Assembly: GCA_947167725.1 (NCBI GenBank)
Contig: CAMVJF010000007.1
Location: forward strand, 1-21,349
Direction of reading: 5' to 3'
Length of the DNA stretch: 21,349 bases
Origin: an uncultured Clostridia bacterium
GTDB taxonomy: Bacteria; Bacillota; Clostridia; Oscillospirales; Oscillospiraceae
The notes beneath the pieces are model-generated. The model had not been told where the DNA came from and ran no database searches. It saw only the letters and a program-made list of their open reading frames with translations. Shown piece after piece: positions 7,139-14,538 of the stretch. Position numbers and translations under genes: made by a program. Each line of letters begins with the position of its first letter. Within the stretch, counting starts at the first letter, position 1.

Positions 7139-8446
7139 TCAGATCATAATGCCGCGCTGTCTGGCCTCAAAGGTCAGTTGATCGCGGAAATCGGGGTGTG
7201 CGATAGCGATGAGCTGGCGCGTGCGGCTGGCAAGACTCTGGCCGCGCAAATGCGCCACTCCGTACTCCGTGACGATATAGTCGACGTCGTTCTTGCTCGT
7301 CGTGCAGACCGCGCCGGGCGTCAGCGTGGACTTGATCTTGCTGATCGTGCCGCCCTTCGCCGTCGAAGAGAAGGCGATAAAGCTCTTGCCGCCCTTCGAC
7401 TGCGTCGCGCCGCGGACATAATCGATCTGGCCGCCCGAGCCGGACATGTGCTTGGTTCCCACGCTCTCGGCGCAAACCTGGCCCCAGAAGTCCACCTCGA
7501 GGGCCGCATTGATCGAGATCATGTTGTCGTTGCGGCAAATGACGTTTGGGTCGTTGACGTAGTCCACCGGCATGATCGCGATGGCGGGATTGTCGTTGAT
7601 GTAGTCATAGATACGCTGTGAGCCAAAGGCAAACGTCGTCACGCTCACGCCGCGGTGGATCTGTTTTTTGCTGTTGTTGACCGCGCCGCACGCGATCAGC
7701 TCGACCATCGAGTCGGTAAACATCTCGGTGTGGATGCCGAGATCGTGCTTGCTCTTGAGCGCAGTGCCGGTCGCATCCGGGATCGCGCCGATGCCGAGCT
7801 GTATGCAGGCGCCGTCCGGGATCAGTTCGGCAATATAGCCGCCGATCGTCCGGCTGGTCTCGTCAACCTGCGCAGCCGGCAGGACAGGCAGCGGTATGTT
7901 GTTTTCGATTAGGCCGTCGACCTGGCTGATATGGATCTGGAGCCCGGCCACCGCGCGGGGCTGGCACTCGTTCACTTCAAGGAAAATGCGTCGGGATTTT
8001 TCGATCATAGCCTCGCTGTACGACGAGACGCAGCCGAGCGAGAAATAGCCGTGCTCGTCCATCGGCGAGACAGAAGTGCAAAAGACGTCGTAATCATAAA
8101 AGCTGCGGATCAGCTTGGGGATATCACGATAATAGTTGGGAATGAAATCGGCGAAGCCGGCGTTGATCGCCTTTCTTGCTCCGCCGCCAGCGAACCATGA
8201 AACACCGTTAAGCTTACCGTCGAGCGTCTTGTCCGCATAGAACTCCAGCGGATACACGTCAAGCAGCGTCTGCACCTTGACGTTCTCGATCTCTCCGTTG
8301 GCCGCTCGCCGGGCAAGAGCGCTCATGATCGCCGGAGTGTGCGCCGTCGCGGCGTCCATTCCGCAGACCCAGCCGCTCTCAACTCTTGCGGCGAGAGACG
8401 CGGCGTCCGTAAGCTTTTCTCTGTACTGGTTCCGATAGTCGTTCAT
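7139..8446 (-). CDS. 4-hydroxybutyrate/acetyl-CoA family CoA-transferase
   Basis: A cytoplasmic enzyme of the acetyl-CoA hydrolase/transferase family, moving CoA between acyl-CoA and a carboxylate such as acetate. The 435-residue product has LGIHTEMFTDS with the likely catalytic Glu241, close to the catalytic Glu238 described for 4-hydroxybutyrate CoA-transferase of Clostridium aminobutyricum, and the C-terminal GSGGQIDYVRGA motif of the family. The start at 8446 has GGAGG at 5-base spacing; a TTG at 8461 is less likely. It begins 11 bases after the S1 gene stop, so it ends the yabP-yabQ-divIC operon, an unexpected place for a fermentation enzyme. Butyryl- or propionyl-CoA:acetate transferase are alternatives that sequence alone does not separate. 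Confidence 0.85.
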   Translation of the reverse strand: MNDYRNQYREKLTDAASLAARVESGWVCGMDAATAHTPAIMSALARRAANGEIENVKVQTLLDVYPLEFYADKTLDGKLNGVSWFAGGGARKAINAGFADFIPNYYRDIPKLIRSFYDYDVFCTSVSPMDEHGYFSLGCVSSYSEAMIEKSRRIFLEVNECQPRAVAGLQIHISQVDGLIENNIPLPVLPAAQVDETSRTIGGYIAELIPDGACIQLGIGAIPDATGTALKSKHDLGIHTEMFTDSMVELIACGAVNNSKKQIHRGVSVTTFAFGSQRIYDYINDNPAIAIMPVDYVNDPNVICRNDNMISINAALEVDFWGQVCAESVGTKHMSGSGGQIDYVRGATQSKGGKSFIAFSSTAKGGTISKIKSTLTPGAVCTTSKNDVDYIVTEYGVAHLRGQSLASRTRQLIAIAHPDFRDQLTFEARQRGIMI

Positions 8447-8457
8447 TGTTTCCTCCG

Positions 8458-8913
8458 TCAACGTTTTCTGCTGCGGCGCGGACGGTCAGCATAAAGGCGG
8501 TTGTCCGCAATGCGGCTGTCCGACTCCTGCATGAATTTTTTGAGTTTGTCCTCAAACTCCTGGTTATCGGATCGCGGTGCAAGCTGCCCCATGCGCTCCA
8601 CGCCCTGCTCCCGCGGCTTTGCTTCGTTTTCGGAGCGGCGGGGCGGACGGGGAGCTCTGCTCGGCGCAGTCGGCGCCGCTTCTTCGGCACGTTTGATCGA
8701 AAGATTGATCTTCCCCTCGTCGCTGATGCTCATAATGCGCACCTTCACGCTTTGTCCTACCTGGACGAACTCATGCACGTCCGAGACAAAGGCGTTGGCG
8801 ATCTCCGAGATGTGAACGAGCCCGCTCTTGCCCTCCGGCAGCAGAACAAACGCGCCGAACTTCGCAATGCTGGTGATTTTGCCTTCTACGACTGTTCCGA
8901 TTTCCAGTGCCAT
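8458..8913 (-). CDS. yabR: S1-domain RNA-binding protein (YabR-like)
   Basis: Residues 5-75 form one S1 fold (VVEGKITSIAKFGAFVLL, GLVHISEIAN, GKINLSIKRAE). This is followed by a Pro/Arg-rich, disordered, basic tail ending RPRRSRKR, which probably helps bind RNA. The length of 151 residues is usual for YabR. The gene starts 2 bases after the divIC stop, as in the yabP-yabQ-divIC-yabR order known from Bacillus subtilis. The exact RNA target is unknown; a ribosome- or mRNA-associated role is inferred from the domain. Confidence 0.85.
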   Translation of the reverse strand: MALEIGTVVEGKITSIAKFGAFVLLPEGKSGLVHISEIANAFVSDVHEFVQVGQSVKVRIMSISDEGKINLSIKRAEEAAPTAPSRAPRPPRRSENEAKPREQGVERMGQLAPRSDNQEFEDKLKKFMQESDSRIADNRLYADRPRRSRKR

Positions 8914-8915
8914 GC

Positions 8916-9209
8916 TTATCCCTCTTTGTTTTCAGCCTCGGTAAAAGAAAAAATTGTTTCGTTCGGCATGACAAGACCCAGCCGTTCACGCGCCAACTTT
9001 TCGATCTCACGGTCATCCGGTTCGGAGAGCCATGCCGCCATCCGCGCGTCTCTCTCTTCCCGGAGCTCCTGCACCTCCGCGCCAAGGGCCCGGCAGGTGC
9101 TTTCCGCCTCCTTACACGTATTGCTTGCGGCGCAGTATCGCACGATCGCATAGACGAGCAGCGCCACGATCACGAGCCGGATTGCATCCGACTTGGTTTT
9201 TTCGCCCAT
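8916..9209 (-). CDS. divIC: septum formation initiator (DivIC/FtsB-like)
   Basis: A small bitopic division protein: one membrane helix at about 9-28, an extracytoplasmic coiled coil (about 32-58, rich in Glu/Arg/Ala heptads) and the family C-terminal block ARERLGLVMPNETIF at 73-87. DivIC pairs with FtsL and DivIB in the divisome. The start at 9209 follows GAGAGG at 10-base spacing; a GTG at 9227 has no ribosome site. The 97-residue length fits. In B. subtilis divIC is vegetative although yabP and yabQ are sporulation genes, so an internal promoter is expected. The AT-rich gap at 9210-9245 (TAATATATATTA) could hold one, but no clear -35 at good spacing was found. Confidence 0.85.
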   Translation of the reverse strand: MGEKTKSDAIRLVIVALLVYAIVRYCAASNTCKEAESTCRALGAEVQELREERDARMAAWLSEPDDREIEKLARERLGLVMPNETIFSFTEAENKEG

Positions 9210-9245
9210 GGGCTGTAAACCTCTCACTTAATATATATTATCGCT

Positions 9246-9596
9246 TCAAAAAAAGAAAGTGTCTATTTCACTTTTTTCGAGAGTTTTTTGCTGTTTTTTT
9301 CTCCGAATTCCAAATACTGGTGCAATTGAAGGGCTGATTCCGAAAACATACAGGGAAAAAACGCCAAGGAAAGCCGACGGCTCCCACAGCGACAGGCGGC
9401 CGGCGCAAAAGAACATGCCGATAAGGAACAGCGCGCTCGTGCAGAAAAGGCAAAAAAACAGGTCGCAGAGCACAGCCAGTACCTTCCCTCCGTCATAGCG
9501 CAGCGGACGAAGAAGGTCATAAAGCAGCCCCGCGATCAAGCCACAAAGCGCCGAAGCCATGATCGATATTGTCTGGGATGTGATCGAAATCTCCAT
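9246..9596 (-). CDS. yabQ: spore cortex protein YabQ
   Basis: YabQ is a membrane protein of the mother cell's outer forespore membrane needed for cortex formation. The product is 116 residues with about four hydrophobic helices. It begins MEISITSQTISIMASALCG and continues with GLLYDLLRPLRY, the conserved start of the family, and ends in a Lys-rich tail and three Phe. The start at 9596 is 4 bases after the yabP stop, with a weak AGGA site, so coupling to yabP is likely. Its last codons form a weak hairpin plus T-run (9246-9278). Confidence 0.82.
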   Translation of the reverse strand: MEISITSQTISIMASALCGLIAGLLYDLLRPLRYDGGKVLAVLCDLFFCLFCTSALFLIGMFFCAGRLSLWEPSAFLGVFSLYVFGISPSIAPVFGIRRKKQQKTLEKSEIDTFFF

Positions 9597-9600
9597 TTTC

Positions 9601-9888
9601 CTATCCGAACAGCTTTGTCCACAGCGATCCGTGGGGCGCGCGCTCTTCATAGCACAGCTCGTTGATCCGCCCGCGGAGCTCCAGCAGCCCGGCGTCAAGG
9701 TCGATCTTGTCGATGTGCAGTTCTTCGCCGCGGATCGAAAGCTCTCCCATATCCGTCGTCAGCACGACCATGTTTTCATCAAAGCCCGACACGTCCCCGA
9801 CGCCGCTGATCTTCAGCTTTTCCCGGTGGTCCATCTGCAGAACGTGCGCACGGGCAAGCGCTTCGCTCCGTCTCTCCTCATAGGACAT
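9601..9888 (-). CDS. yabP: sporulation protein YabP
   Basis: YabP is a mother-cell sporulation protein needed for cortex assembly alongside YabQ. The 95-residue product has the YabP/YqfC family pattern: KLKISGVGDVSGFDENMVVL, then GELSIRGEELHIDKIDLDAG and a short C-terminus. Start at 9888 (AAGGAGG, 7-base spacing) is preferred over the ATG at 9894, which is one base from the ribosome site. It is the first gene of the operon. A gene for an S4-domain protein usually upstream in other genomes is not here; instead malQ diverges. Confidence 0.85.
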   Translation of the reverse strand: MSYEERRSEALARAHVLQMDHREKLKISGVGDVSGFDENMVVLTTDMGELSIRGEELHIDKIDLDAGLLELRGRINELCYEERAPHGSLWTKLFG

Positions 9889-9928
9889 GCGCATCCCTCC
9901 TTATCATCAATATATCGCATGCGGCGTG

Positions 9929-9936
9929 AGAATATG
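9929..9936 (-). promoter_or_regulatory. possible sigma-E-type -10 of yabP
   Basis: On the minus strand CATATTCT lies about 40 bases before yabP and resembles the sigma-E -10 (CATACA-T). The expected upstream -35 is poor (GTATC about 12 bases away). It is listed because yabP is a sigma-E gene in Bacillus and no sigma-A promoter was seen. Confidence 0.25.
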
Positions 9937-9972
9937 ATCGTTCTTTTCCGATACGAAAGCGGAATTCCTGCG

Positions 9973-9987
9973 TGTGGCCAGGCCACA
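9973..9987. repeat. perfect palindrome upstream of the malQ -35
   Basis: TGTGGCC-A-GGCCACA, 7-bp arms around one base, ending 9 bases before the -35 box. This is a possible activator or repressor site. Confidence 0.5.
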
Positions 9988-9996
9988 GGAAATGGT

Positions 9997-10025
9997 TTGA
10001 CTTTGCTGCTTTTCCTTGGTACAAT
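9997..10025 (+). promoter_or_regulatory. malQ promoter (sigma-A type)
   Basis: TTGACT (9997-10002), a 17-base spacer and TACAAT (10020-10025), about 60 bases before the malQ start. It is bracketed by palindromes at 9973-9987 and 10035-10053. Confidence 0.75.
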
Positions 10026-10034
10026 ACTGATTCG

Positions 10035-10053
10035 GGAAAAGGAATCCTTTTCC
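10035..10053. repeat. perfect palindrome at the malQ transcription start (candidate operator)
   Basis: GGAAAAGGA-A-TCCTTTTCC, 9-bp arms around one base. It begins 10 bases after the -10 box, so it covers the expected start of transcription, a common place for a repressor. It differs in sequence from the upstream palindrome. Confidence 0.55.
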
Positions 10054-10084
10054 ATGAAAATCAGAAAGAAAGTGATCCTTCGCC

Positions 10085-11566
10085 ATGAAAAGATCCTGCG
10101 GTGTTTTGATGCCGATGAGTTCTCTCCCCTCTCCCTACGGGATCGGAACGATGGGCAAGAGCGCCTATCGCTTCGTGGACTTCCTGCGCCGGAGCGCGCA
10201 GACCTACTGGCAGCTTCTTCCTCTCGGTCCCACGAGCTACGGGGACAGCCCTTACGCCTCTTTTTCGACCTTTGCGGGAAACCCGTATTACATCGATCTT
10301 GAGCTCCTGATCCGCGACAAGCTCCTCAAAAAGTGTGAGGTCGAGTCGATCTTCTGGGGCAGCGACGAGGAGCGCTGCGACTACGGCGCGATCTATGAGG
10401 GACGCTTCGTCGTCCTGCGTCTGGCTTATGAGCGTGGGAAAGATCGTTATGCCGAGGAGTTTTCTTCCTTCCGCGCGGAGAACGCCTCCTGGCTCGAAAA
10501 CTACGCTCTGTTCATGGCGCTCAAGGCTCATTTCGGCATGCGCAGCTGGATCGAATGGGAGGACGAGGACATCCGTCTGCGCAAGCCGGCCGCCATGGAA
10601 AAATACAGCCGCGAGCTTGCGGACGATGTCTCCTTTTACGCCTTCCTGCAGTTTCTGTTCTTCCGGCAGTGGAACGCTCTGCGCGCCTACGCCCACGAAA
10701 ACGGCATCCAGTTTATCGGAGATGTACCGATCTACGTCGCGCTCGACAGCGCTGATGTGTGGAGCGAGCCAAAGTACTTCCAGCTGGATGAGAACAACCT
10801 GCCGACCGAGGTCTCCGGCTGCCCGCCCGATGCGTTTTCGGAGGACGGCCAGCTCTGGGGCAATCCGCTCTATGACTACGACGAGATGAAAAAAGACGGC
10901 TTTGGCTGGTGGATCCGCCGGATCGAAGGCGTCGGAAAGCTCTACGACGTCATCCGCATCGACCACTTCCGCGGTTTCGAGAGCTATTGGGCCGTTCCTT
11001 ACGGTGACACCACAGCACGGCGCGGCCGCTGGAAGCCCGGTCCCGGCATGGATCTTGTCGGCGTGTTGACCTCCTGGTTCCATGACTTGCGCTTCATTGC
11101 GGAGGATCTCGGCTATACGACGCCCGAGGTGGAAAAGCTGCTCGCTGATTCCGGGCTGCCCGGCATGCGCGTGCTGGAGTTTGCCTTCGACCCCTACGGC
11201 GACGCTCCCTTCATGCCGCACAACTGTCCGAAGCACAGCGTCTGCTACATCGGCACGCACGACAACGAAACCGTGCGCGGCTGGATCCGGGTGCTTGACC
11301 GCAGGACACGCCGCTTTGCCAAGGAATATATGCATATCACGCCGGAAGAAGGCTGGTGCTGGGGTATGATCCGAGCCGGCATGGCCACCCCCAGTGAGCT
11401 TTTCGTACTGCAGATGCAGGACGCGCTCGAGCTTCCGCAAAGCGCCCGCATGAACACGCCCGGCGTTGCCTCCGGCAACTGGCAGTGGCGCATGAAGCGC
11501 GACGCGATCACGGAGGGGCTTGCCGCCAAGCTGCGGCGCTTTACCAGGCTGTACAGAAGAGCCTGA
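10085..11566 (+). CDS. malQ: 4-alpha-glucanotransferase (amylomaltase, GH77)
   Basis: A cytoplasmic enzyme transferring alpha-1,4-glucan segments during maltodextrin or glycogen use. The 493-residue product starts in the family manner (GVLMPMSSLPSPYGIG). It carries RIDHFRGFE with nucleophile Asp293, AEDLGY with acid/base Glu340, and THDNE with Asp393, the GH77 catalytic triad. It also has FIGDVPIYVA before the nucleophile. Length is typical of bacterial amylomaltases. No strong ribosome site precedes 10085; an ATG at 10054 is in another frame. The gene stands alone with its own promoter and terminator and no other maltose genes beside it, so a glycogen-turnover role is as likely as maltose use. 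Confidence 0.93.
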   Translation: MKRSCGVLMPMSSLPSPYGIGTMGKSAYRFVDFLRRSAQTYWQLLPLGPTSYGDSPYASFSTFAGNPYYIDLELLIRDKLLKKCEVESIFWGSDEERCDYGAIYEGRFVVLRLAYERGKDRYAEEFSSFRAENASWLENYALFMALKAHFGMRSWIEWEDEDIRLRKPAAMEKYSRELADDVSFYAFLQFLFFRQWNALRAYAHENGIQFIGDVPIYVALDSADVWSEPKYFQLDENNLPTEVSGCPPDAFSEDGQLWGNPLYDYDEMKKDGFGWWIRRIEGVGKLYDVIRIDHFRGFESYWAVPYGDTTARRGRWKPGPGMDLVGVLTSWFHDLRFIAEDLGYTTPEVEKLLADSGLPGMRVLEFAFDPYGDAPFMPHNCPKHSVCYIGTHDNETVRGWIRVLDRRTRRFAKEYMHITPEEGWCWGMIRAGMATPSELFVLQMQDALELPQSARMNTPGVASGNWQWRMKRDAITEGLAAKLRRFTRLYRRA

Positions 11567-11584
11567 GAATATCGAACAGCATGC

Positions 11585-11623
11585 GAGGGAGCACACCGAG
11601 CGATCGGTGTGCTCCCTCTTTGT
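11585..11623 (+). terminator. malQ terminator
   Basis: A 15-bp perfect stem, GAGGGAGCACACCGA / TCGGTGTGCTCCCTC, with loop GCGA, then TTTGTTTTC. It lies 19 bases past the malQ stop. There is no T-run on the minus strand, so it acts in one direction. Confidence 0.85.
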
Positions 11624-11634
11624 TTTCATTTCAA

Positions 11635-11826
11635 TCATGCTGCCGGAGTTCGTTCACGAGTACCGAGCGTGATGGGAAGCTGCATCTCCTTCCCCTTGCG
11701 TATCACGCTGAGCACAGCGGGATCATTGGCTGAATACTCCTGCAGGAGCTCCTCCGGTTCTTTGCAGGAAGAAGCCGGATGATCGTCGATCGCGTCGCCC
11801 ACGCGCAGCCGCACCTTGTAAGCCGG
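11635..11826 (-). pseudogene. PDZ-domain fragment (remnant of a larger protein)
   Basis: An open frame of 63 codons begins straight after an in-frame TGA with PAYKVRLRVGDAID and ends with AVLSVIRKGKEMQLPITLGTR and a stop. This is the layout of the second half of a PDZ domain (the (S)PAY-x-x-L-x-VGD-x-I start and the V-R-x-G-K-x-x-x-x-x-x-L-G-x-R end) as found at the C-terminus of HtrA-type proteases and related proteins. There is no start codon with a ribosome site and no protease domain, so it is most likely a truncated leftover. An extended -10 (TGCTATAAT, 11831-11839 on the minus strand) lies just upstream. Confidence 0.5.
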
Positions 11827-12268
11827 TCATATTATAGCAAACATATGTATCGGCAGAAACAAAGCGCAGTTGATCCCGGTATATTTCTCCCGGCAGATAC
11901 TTAAACTTTTCAAGTCTTTCTCGTGGCTGTCTCAGAATGCCGACCGGGTTTTGCCCGGTGTCAACAAGCGCCCCGACGATCACGGGATAGCAGGTCCCTT
12001 CCGGACAGACACAAGTCCATTCGCCCTACAGGAAGGCTTTGATTCGGTTCAGCTCGTTCTCTTTCAATAACGTCTGCAGATCGAGAGAAAGAGACTCCTC
12101 GAAGGATAGGGCCGGGAGTTCATCCGCCATCACGAATGCGTCAAAGTCCACGGCCAGACAGTGCTGCACGATCAAGCCGCACAAGCCGCCGCGGATCAAC
12201 TCGGAATCGGCTGCCAGAAGCGCGGCTGTTGTCTTATTCGTCGAATTCTCCCGTCTTTTCAGAATCAC
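11827..12268 (-). pseudogene. unrecognised open frame broken by an amber stop
   Basis: One minus-strand frame is open from 12268 to 11827 except for a TAG at 12026-12028. The first part (80 codons, possible GTG start overlapping the TGA of the export gene as GTGA) contains an Asp/Glu/Leu-rich helical stretch ending ELNRIKAFL. The second part (about 66 codons) contains CVCPEGTCYPVIVGALVDTG and a basic, aromatic segment. I do not recognise either. The PDZ fragment at 11635-11826 follows in another frame. The simplest reading is one decayed gene with a nonsense mutation and a frameshift; separate small genes cannot be excluded. No ribosome site supports any start. Confidence 0.35.
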
Positions 12269-12744
12269 ATCAGATGGATCACGCCGAAGGAGACACAGGT
12301 CATGATCGCGGCCGCGATCAGCACGCCAAGCACGATAGCGGGCATGGCCTTTTTCAGCCGCATGCCCATGAGCGCCGCGACGAGCGCCCCGGTCCAGGCT
12401 CCGGTCCCGGGAAGCGGGATCGCCACCAGCAGGCAAAGCCCGATCGGTCCGTACTTGACGACCATTTCTTTTTTGTTATCCGCACGCTTTTCCAGCCCGG
12501 CGATAAAGCCGTCGAGCCGTTGGATCTTTCTGCGCAGAAATGTGAGCACATTCCGGACAAAAAGGATAATAAAGGGCGTAGGCAGAAGGTTGCCGATGAC
12601 GGCGGCCAGCAGCGCCAGCGGGTAATCCAGACCGATCGCGATCCCGTAGGGCAAGCCGAGCCGGAGTTCGACCACGGGCAGCATCGAGATCAGAAAGGTC
12701 ATCGTAAATTTTCCGATAATGGTGTCAGTCAGCCAGCCTATCAT
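12265..12744 (-). CDS. small multidrug-export family membrane protein (COG2426-like)
   Basis: A 159-residue membrane protein with about four helices. It carries the family's hallmarks: an early VVELRLGLPYGIAIGLDYPLA, a loop with FIILFVRNVLTFLRRK, and KYGPIGLCLLVAIPLPGTGAWTGALVAALMG near the end. The family is named for putative small-molecule export, but transported substrates are not established. Start at 12744 (MIGWLTDTI) has GGAGG at 6-base spacing; an upstream in-frame start at 12804 lies before that site. A strong promoter lies about 80 bases upstream. It diverges from the symporter gene. Confidence 0.8.
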   Translation of the reverse strand: MIGWLTDTIIGKFTMTFLISMLPVVELRLGLPYGIAIGLDYPLALLAAVIGNLLPTPFIILFVRNVLTFLRRKIQRLDGFIAGLEKRADNKKEMVVKYGPIGLCLLVAIPLPGTGAWTGALVAALMGMRLKKAMPAIVLGVLIAAAIMTCVSFGVIHLM

Positions 12745-12825
12745 TCGTATCCTCCGGGATTTTCGTTCGTGCATCCGCACGGCGGGCGTAGAAGTCGGTC
12801 TCAAACCTTGCTCGCAGGTTCGTGT

Positions 12826-12854
12826 ATTATATCATGCCGTGCGTGATTATTCAA
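12826..12854 (-). promoter_or_regulatory. promoter of the small export-family gene
   Basis: On the minus strand TTGAAT (12849-12854), a 17-base spacer and TATAAT (12826-12831). The leader of about 75 bases holds a short inverted repeat (AACCT / AGGTT). Confidence 0.75.
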
Positions 12855-12920
12855 CATTTCGCCTAAAAAATGGCTGACGCCCTCCTTTCCGATTTGGCGC
12901 ATGCGTCGGCGGATTTACAG

Positions 12921-12949
12921 TTGCAATTTAACGCGGTGTAGTGTAAAAT
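12921..12949 (+). promoter_or_regulatory. promoter of the alanine/glycine symporter gene
   Basis: TTGCAA (12921-12926), a 17-base spacer and TAAAAT (12944-12949), about 45 bases before the start codon. Confidence 0.7.
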
Positions 12950-12994
12950 TATTAACATCTTTTTGAAATCCACAAAGAACGGCAGGCGACATAT

Positions 12995-14413
12995 ATGGAG
13001 ATTCTGAACAAGTTCGTGTCCTTCTTTACCGGCTCGCTGAACACCGTGGCGTGGCTCTACATCTTTCTTCCCTGTGCGATCGGCGGCGGTCTTTACTTCT
13101 CCGTACGCAACGGCTGGGTGCAGTTCACCAAGCTCGGCTTCGCGCTGAAGAACACGATCGGCAAGATGTTCTCCCGGCAGAAAGCCGGCGAGGGCGCCGT
13201 CACGCCTTTCCAAGCTGTAAGCACCGCGCTGTCCGCGACCGTCGGCACCGGCAATATTGTCGGCACCACGCAGGCGATCGCGCTCGGCGGTTACGGAGCC
13301 GTATTCTGGATGTGGCTCGCTGCGCTTATGGGTATGGTCACCAAGTACTCCGAGGTTGTTCTTTCGATCCGCTACCGTGAGCGTGACTCCAAGGGCGACT
13401 GGGTCGGCGGCCCGATGTACTATATCAAGAACGGCATGGGTCCCAAGTGGAAATGGCTCGGCGGCGTGTTCTGCGTATTTGCGGCGCTTGCTGCCTTCGG
13501 CATCGGCAACGGCGCGCAGGCAAAATCCATCGTCGGTTCGCTCAACGGCGCGATCGTCGCCTTTATCCCTTCCGCCGCCTCGTCGACAGGAATGATCAAC
13601 CTTGTCTGCGGCATCGTCCTCGCCATACTCGTCGCACTGATCCTCTTTGGCGGCATCAAACGTATCGGTGAGGTCTGCGAGAAGCTGGTACCCTTTATGA
13701 GTGCCTTCTACATCCTCTTCACACTGATCGTCATTTTCTCCCATATCTCCGGCATCGGCCGCGCCTTTTATCTGATCTTCGCCAGCGCTTTCACGCCGCA
13801 GGCGGTCGCCGGCGCAGCCTCCGGCATCGTACTCAAGCAGACCGTGATCTGGGGCATGCGCCGCAGTGCCTTTTCCAATGAGGCCGGTCTAGGCTCGGCA
13901 GCCATCGCGCACGCAGCGGCCGAAACGAAGGGCCCCGTTGATCAAGGCCTGTACGGCATCTTTGAGGTCTTCGTCGATACGCTGGTAATCTGCACGCTCA
14001 CCGCTCTGTCTGTGATCATTTCCGGCGTAGACATCAGCTGGGGCGTGAAGCCCGGCAGCGAGCTGATCACCAGCGCCTTTGCCACGGTCTTCGGGATCAA
14101 GTTTGCTTCTTTGTTCGTTGCGCTGGCGCTGATGATGTTCGCCTTTTCCACGATCCTCGGCTGGTCGCTGTACGGCACGCGCTGCGTGCAGTACCTGCTC
14201 GGCATGAAGGCGGCAAAGATCTATCAGATCATCTTTGTTCTTGTCGTCGTGGTCGGCTCGGTCGCCTCGATCGACGCCGTCTGGGACGTGGCGGATACGC
14301 TCAACGGTCTCATGGCGATCCCGAACTTTGTCGCGCTCTTTGCGCTATCCGGCGTGGTGGCAAAGCTCACGAAGGAGAAATTCAAATCCCAGTCTCTCGA
14401 CGGGGAGCACTGA
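12995..14413 (+). CDS. alanine/glycine:cation symporter (AGCS family)
   Basis: A 472-residue sodium-coupled amino-acid importer with about ten or more hydrophobic helices. Family motifs are clear: SATVGTGNIVGTTQAIALGG near residues 80-100, then FWMWLAALMGM and KYSEVVLSI, and SNEAGLGSAAIAHAAAET near 295 followed by GLYGIFEVFVDTLVICTLTA. Substrate is probably alanine or glycine; the family does not allow finer choice by eye. The ribosome site before 12995 is weak (GGCAGG), but the N-terminus looks complete. It is monocistronic, with its own promoter and a strong terminator. Confidence 0.9.
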   Translation: MEILNKFVSFFTGSLNTVAWLYIFLPCAIGGGLYFSVRNGWVQFTKLGFALKNTIGKMFSRQKAGEGAVTPFQAVSTALSATVGTGNIVGTTQAIALGGYGAVFWMWLAALMGMVTKYSEVVLSIRYRERDSKGDWVGGPMYYIKNGMGPKWKWLGGVFCVFAALAAFGIGNGAQAKSIVGSLNGAIVAFIPSAASSTGMINLVCGIVLAILVALILFGGIKRIGEVCEKLVPFMSAFYILFTLIVIFSHISGIGRAFYLIFASAFTPQAVAGAASGIVLKQTVIWGMRRSAFSNEAGLGSAAIAHAAAETKGPVDQGLYGIFEVFVDTLVICTLTALSVIISGVDISWGVKPGSELITSAFATVFGIKFASLFVALALMMFAFSTILGWSLYGTRCVQYLLGMKAAKIYQIIFVLVVVVGSVASIDAVWDVADTLNGLMAIPNFVALFALSGVVAKLTKEKFKSQSLDGEH

Positions 14414-14462
14414 TTTCAGCTCTCTTTCAACAGGCGGGGGCTCTGAATCGGGAATACTGTTT

Positions 14463-14501
14463 GCAGGCGGCATGACGATTTTCTTGCCGCCTGCTGTTTT
14501 T
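14463..14501 (+). terminator. terminator of the symporter gene
   Basis: A 10-bp perfect stem, GCAGGCGGCA / TGCCGCCTGC, with a 12-base loop, then TGTTTTTTC. It is a classical intrinsic terminator 50 bases past the stop. Confidence 0.88.
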
Positions 14502-14507
14502 TCAGAA

Positions 14508-14538
14508 GGATCCGGCAGTGCCTTTCTTGCCCGGATCC
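14508..14538. repeat. inverted repeat over the -35 of the upstream macro-gene promoter
   Basis: GGATCCGG (14508-14515) and CCGGATCC (14531-14538), perfect 8-bp arms 15 bases apart. Each arm also contains the palindrome GGATCC. The right arm overlaps the -35 box at 14527-14532, so an operator is possible. Confidence 0.45.

Noticed and set aside
10061..11638. Very long open frame on the minus strand opposite malQ (over 500 codons)
   Set aside because: It is the antisense shadow of a GC-rich gene. The plus strand carries all GH77 catalytic motifs, its promoter and its terminator, and the minus frame has no recognisable domain or ribosome site.
12026..12028. In-frame TAG read as pyrrolysine
   Set aside because: No pyrrolysine machinery or known pyrrolysine protein family is visible, and the frame also breaks again near 11827, so decay is simpler.
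12790..12830. Possible tRNA T-arm-like stretch (AGGTTTGAGACC on the minus strand)
   Set aside because: It does not match the GGTTCRANYCC loop, no acceptor or anticodon stem could be found, and the stretch is the leader of the export-family gene.
12898..12905. CGCATGCG palindrome between the divergent export and symporter promoters
   Set aside because: Only 8 bp, expected by chance in GC-rich DNA, and not placed at either promoter box.
12863..13744. Minus-strand open frame opposite the symporter gene, rich in Asp/Glu
   Set aside because: It covers the symporter promoter and coding region, which have strong support. The acidic composition is the usual result of reading hydrophobic codons in antisense.
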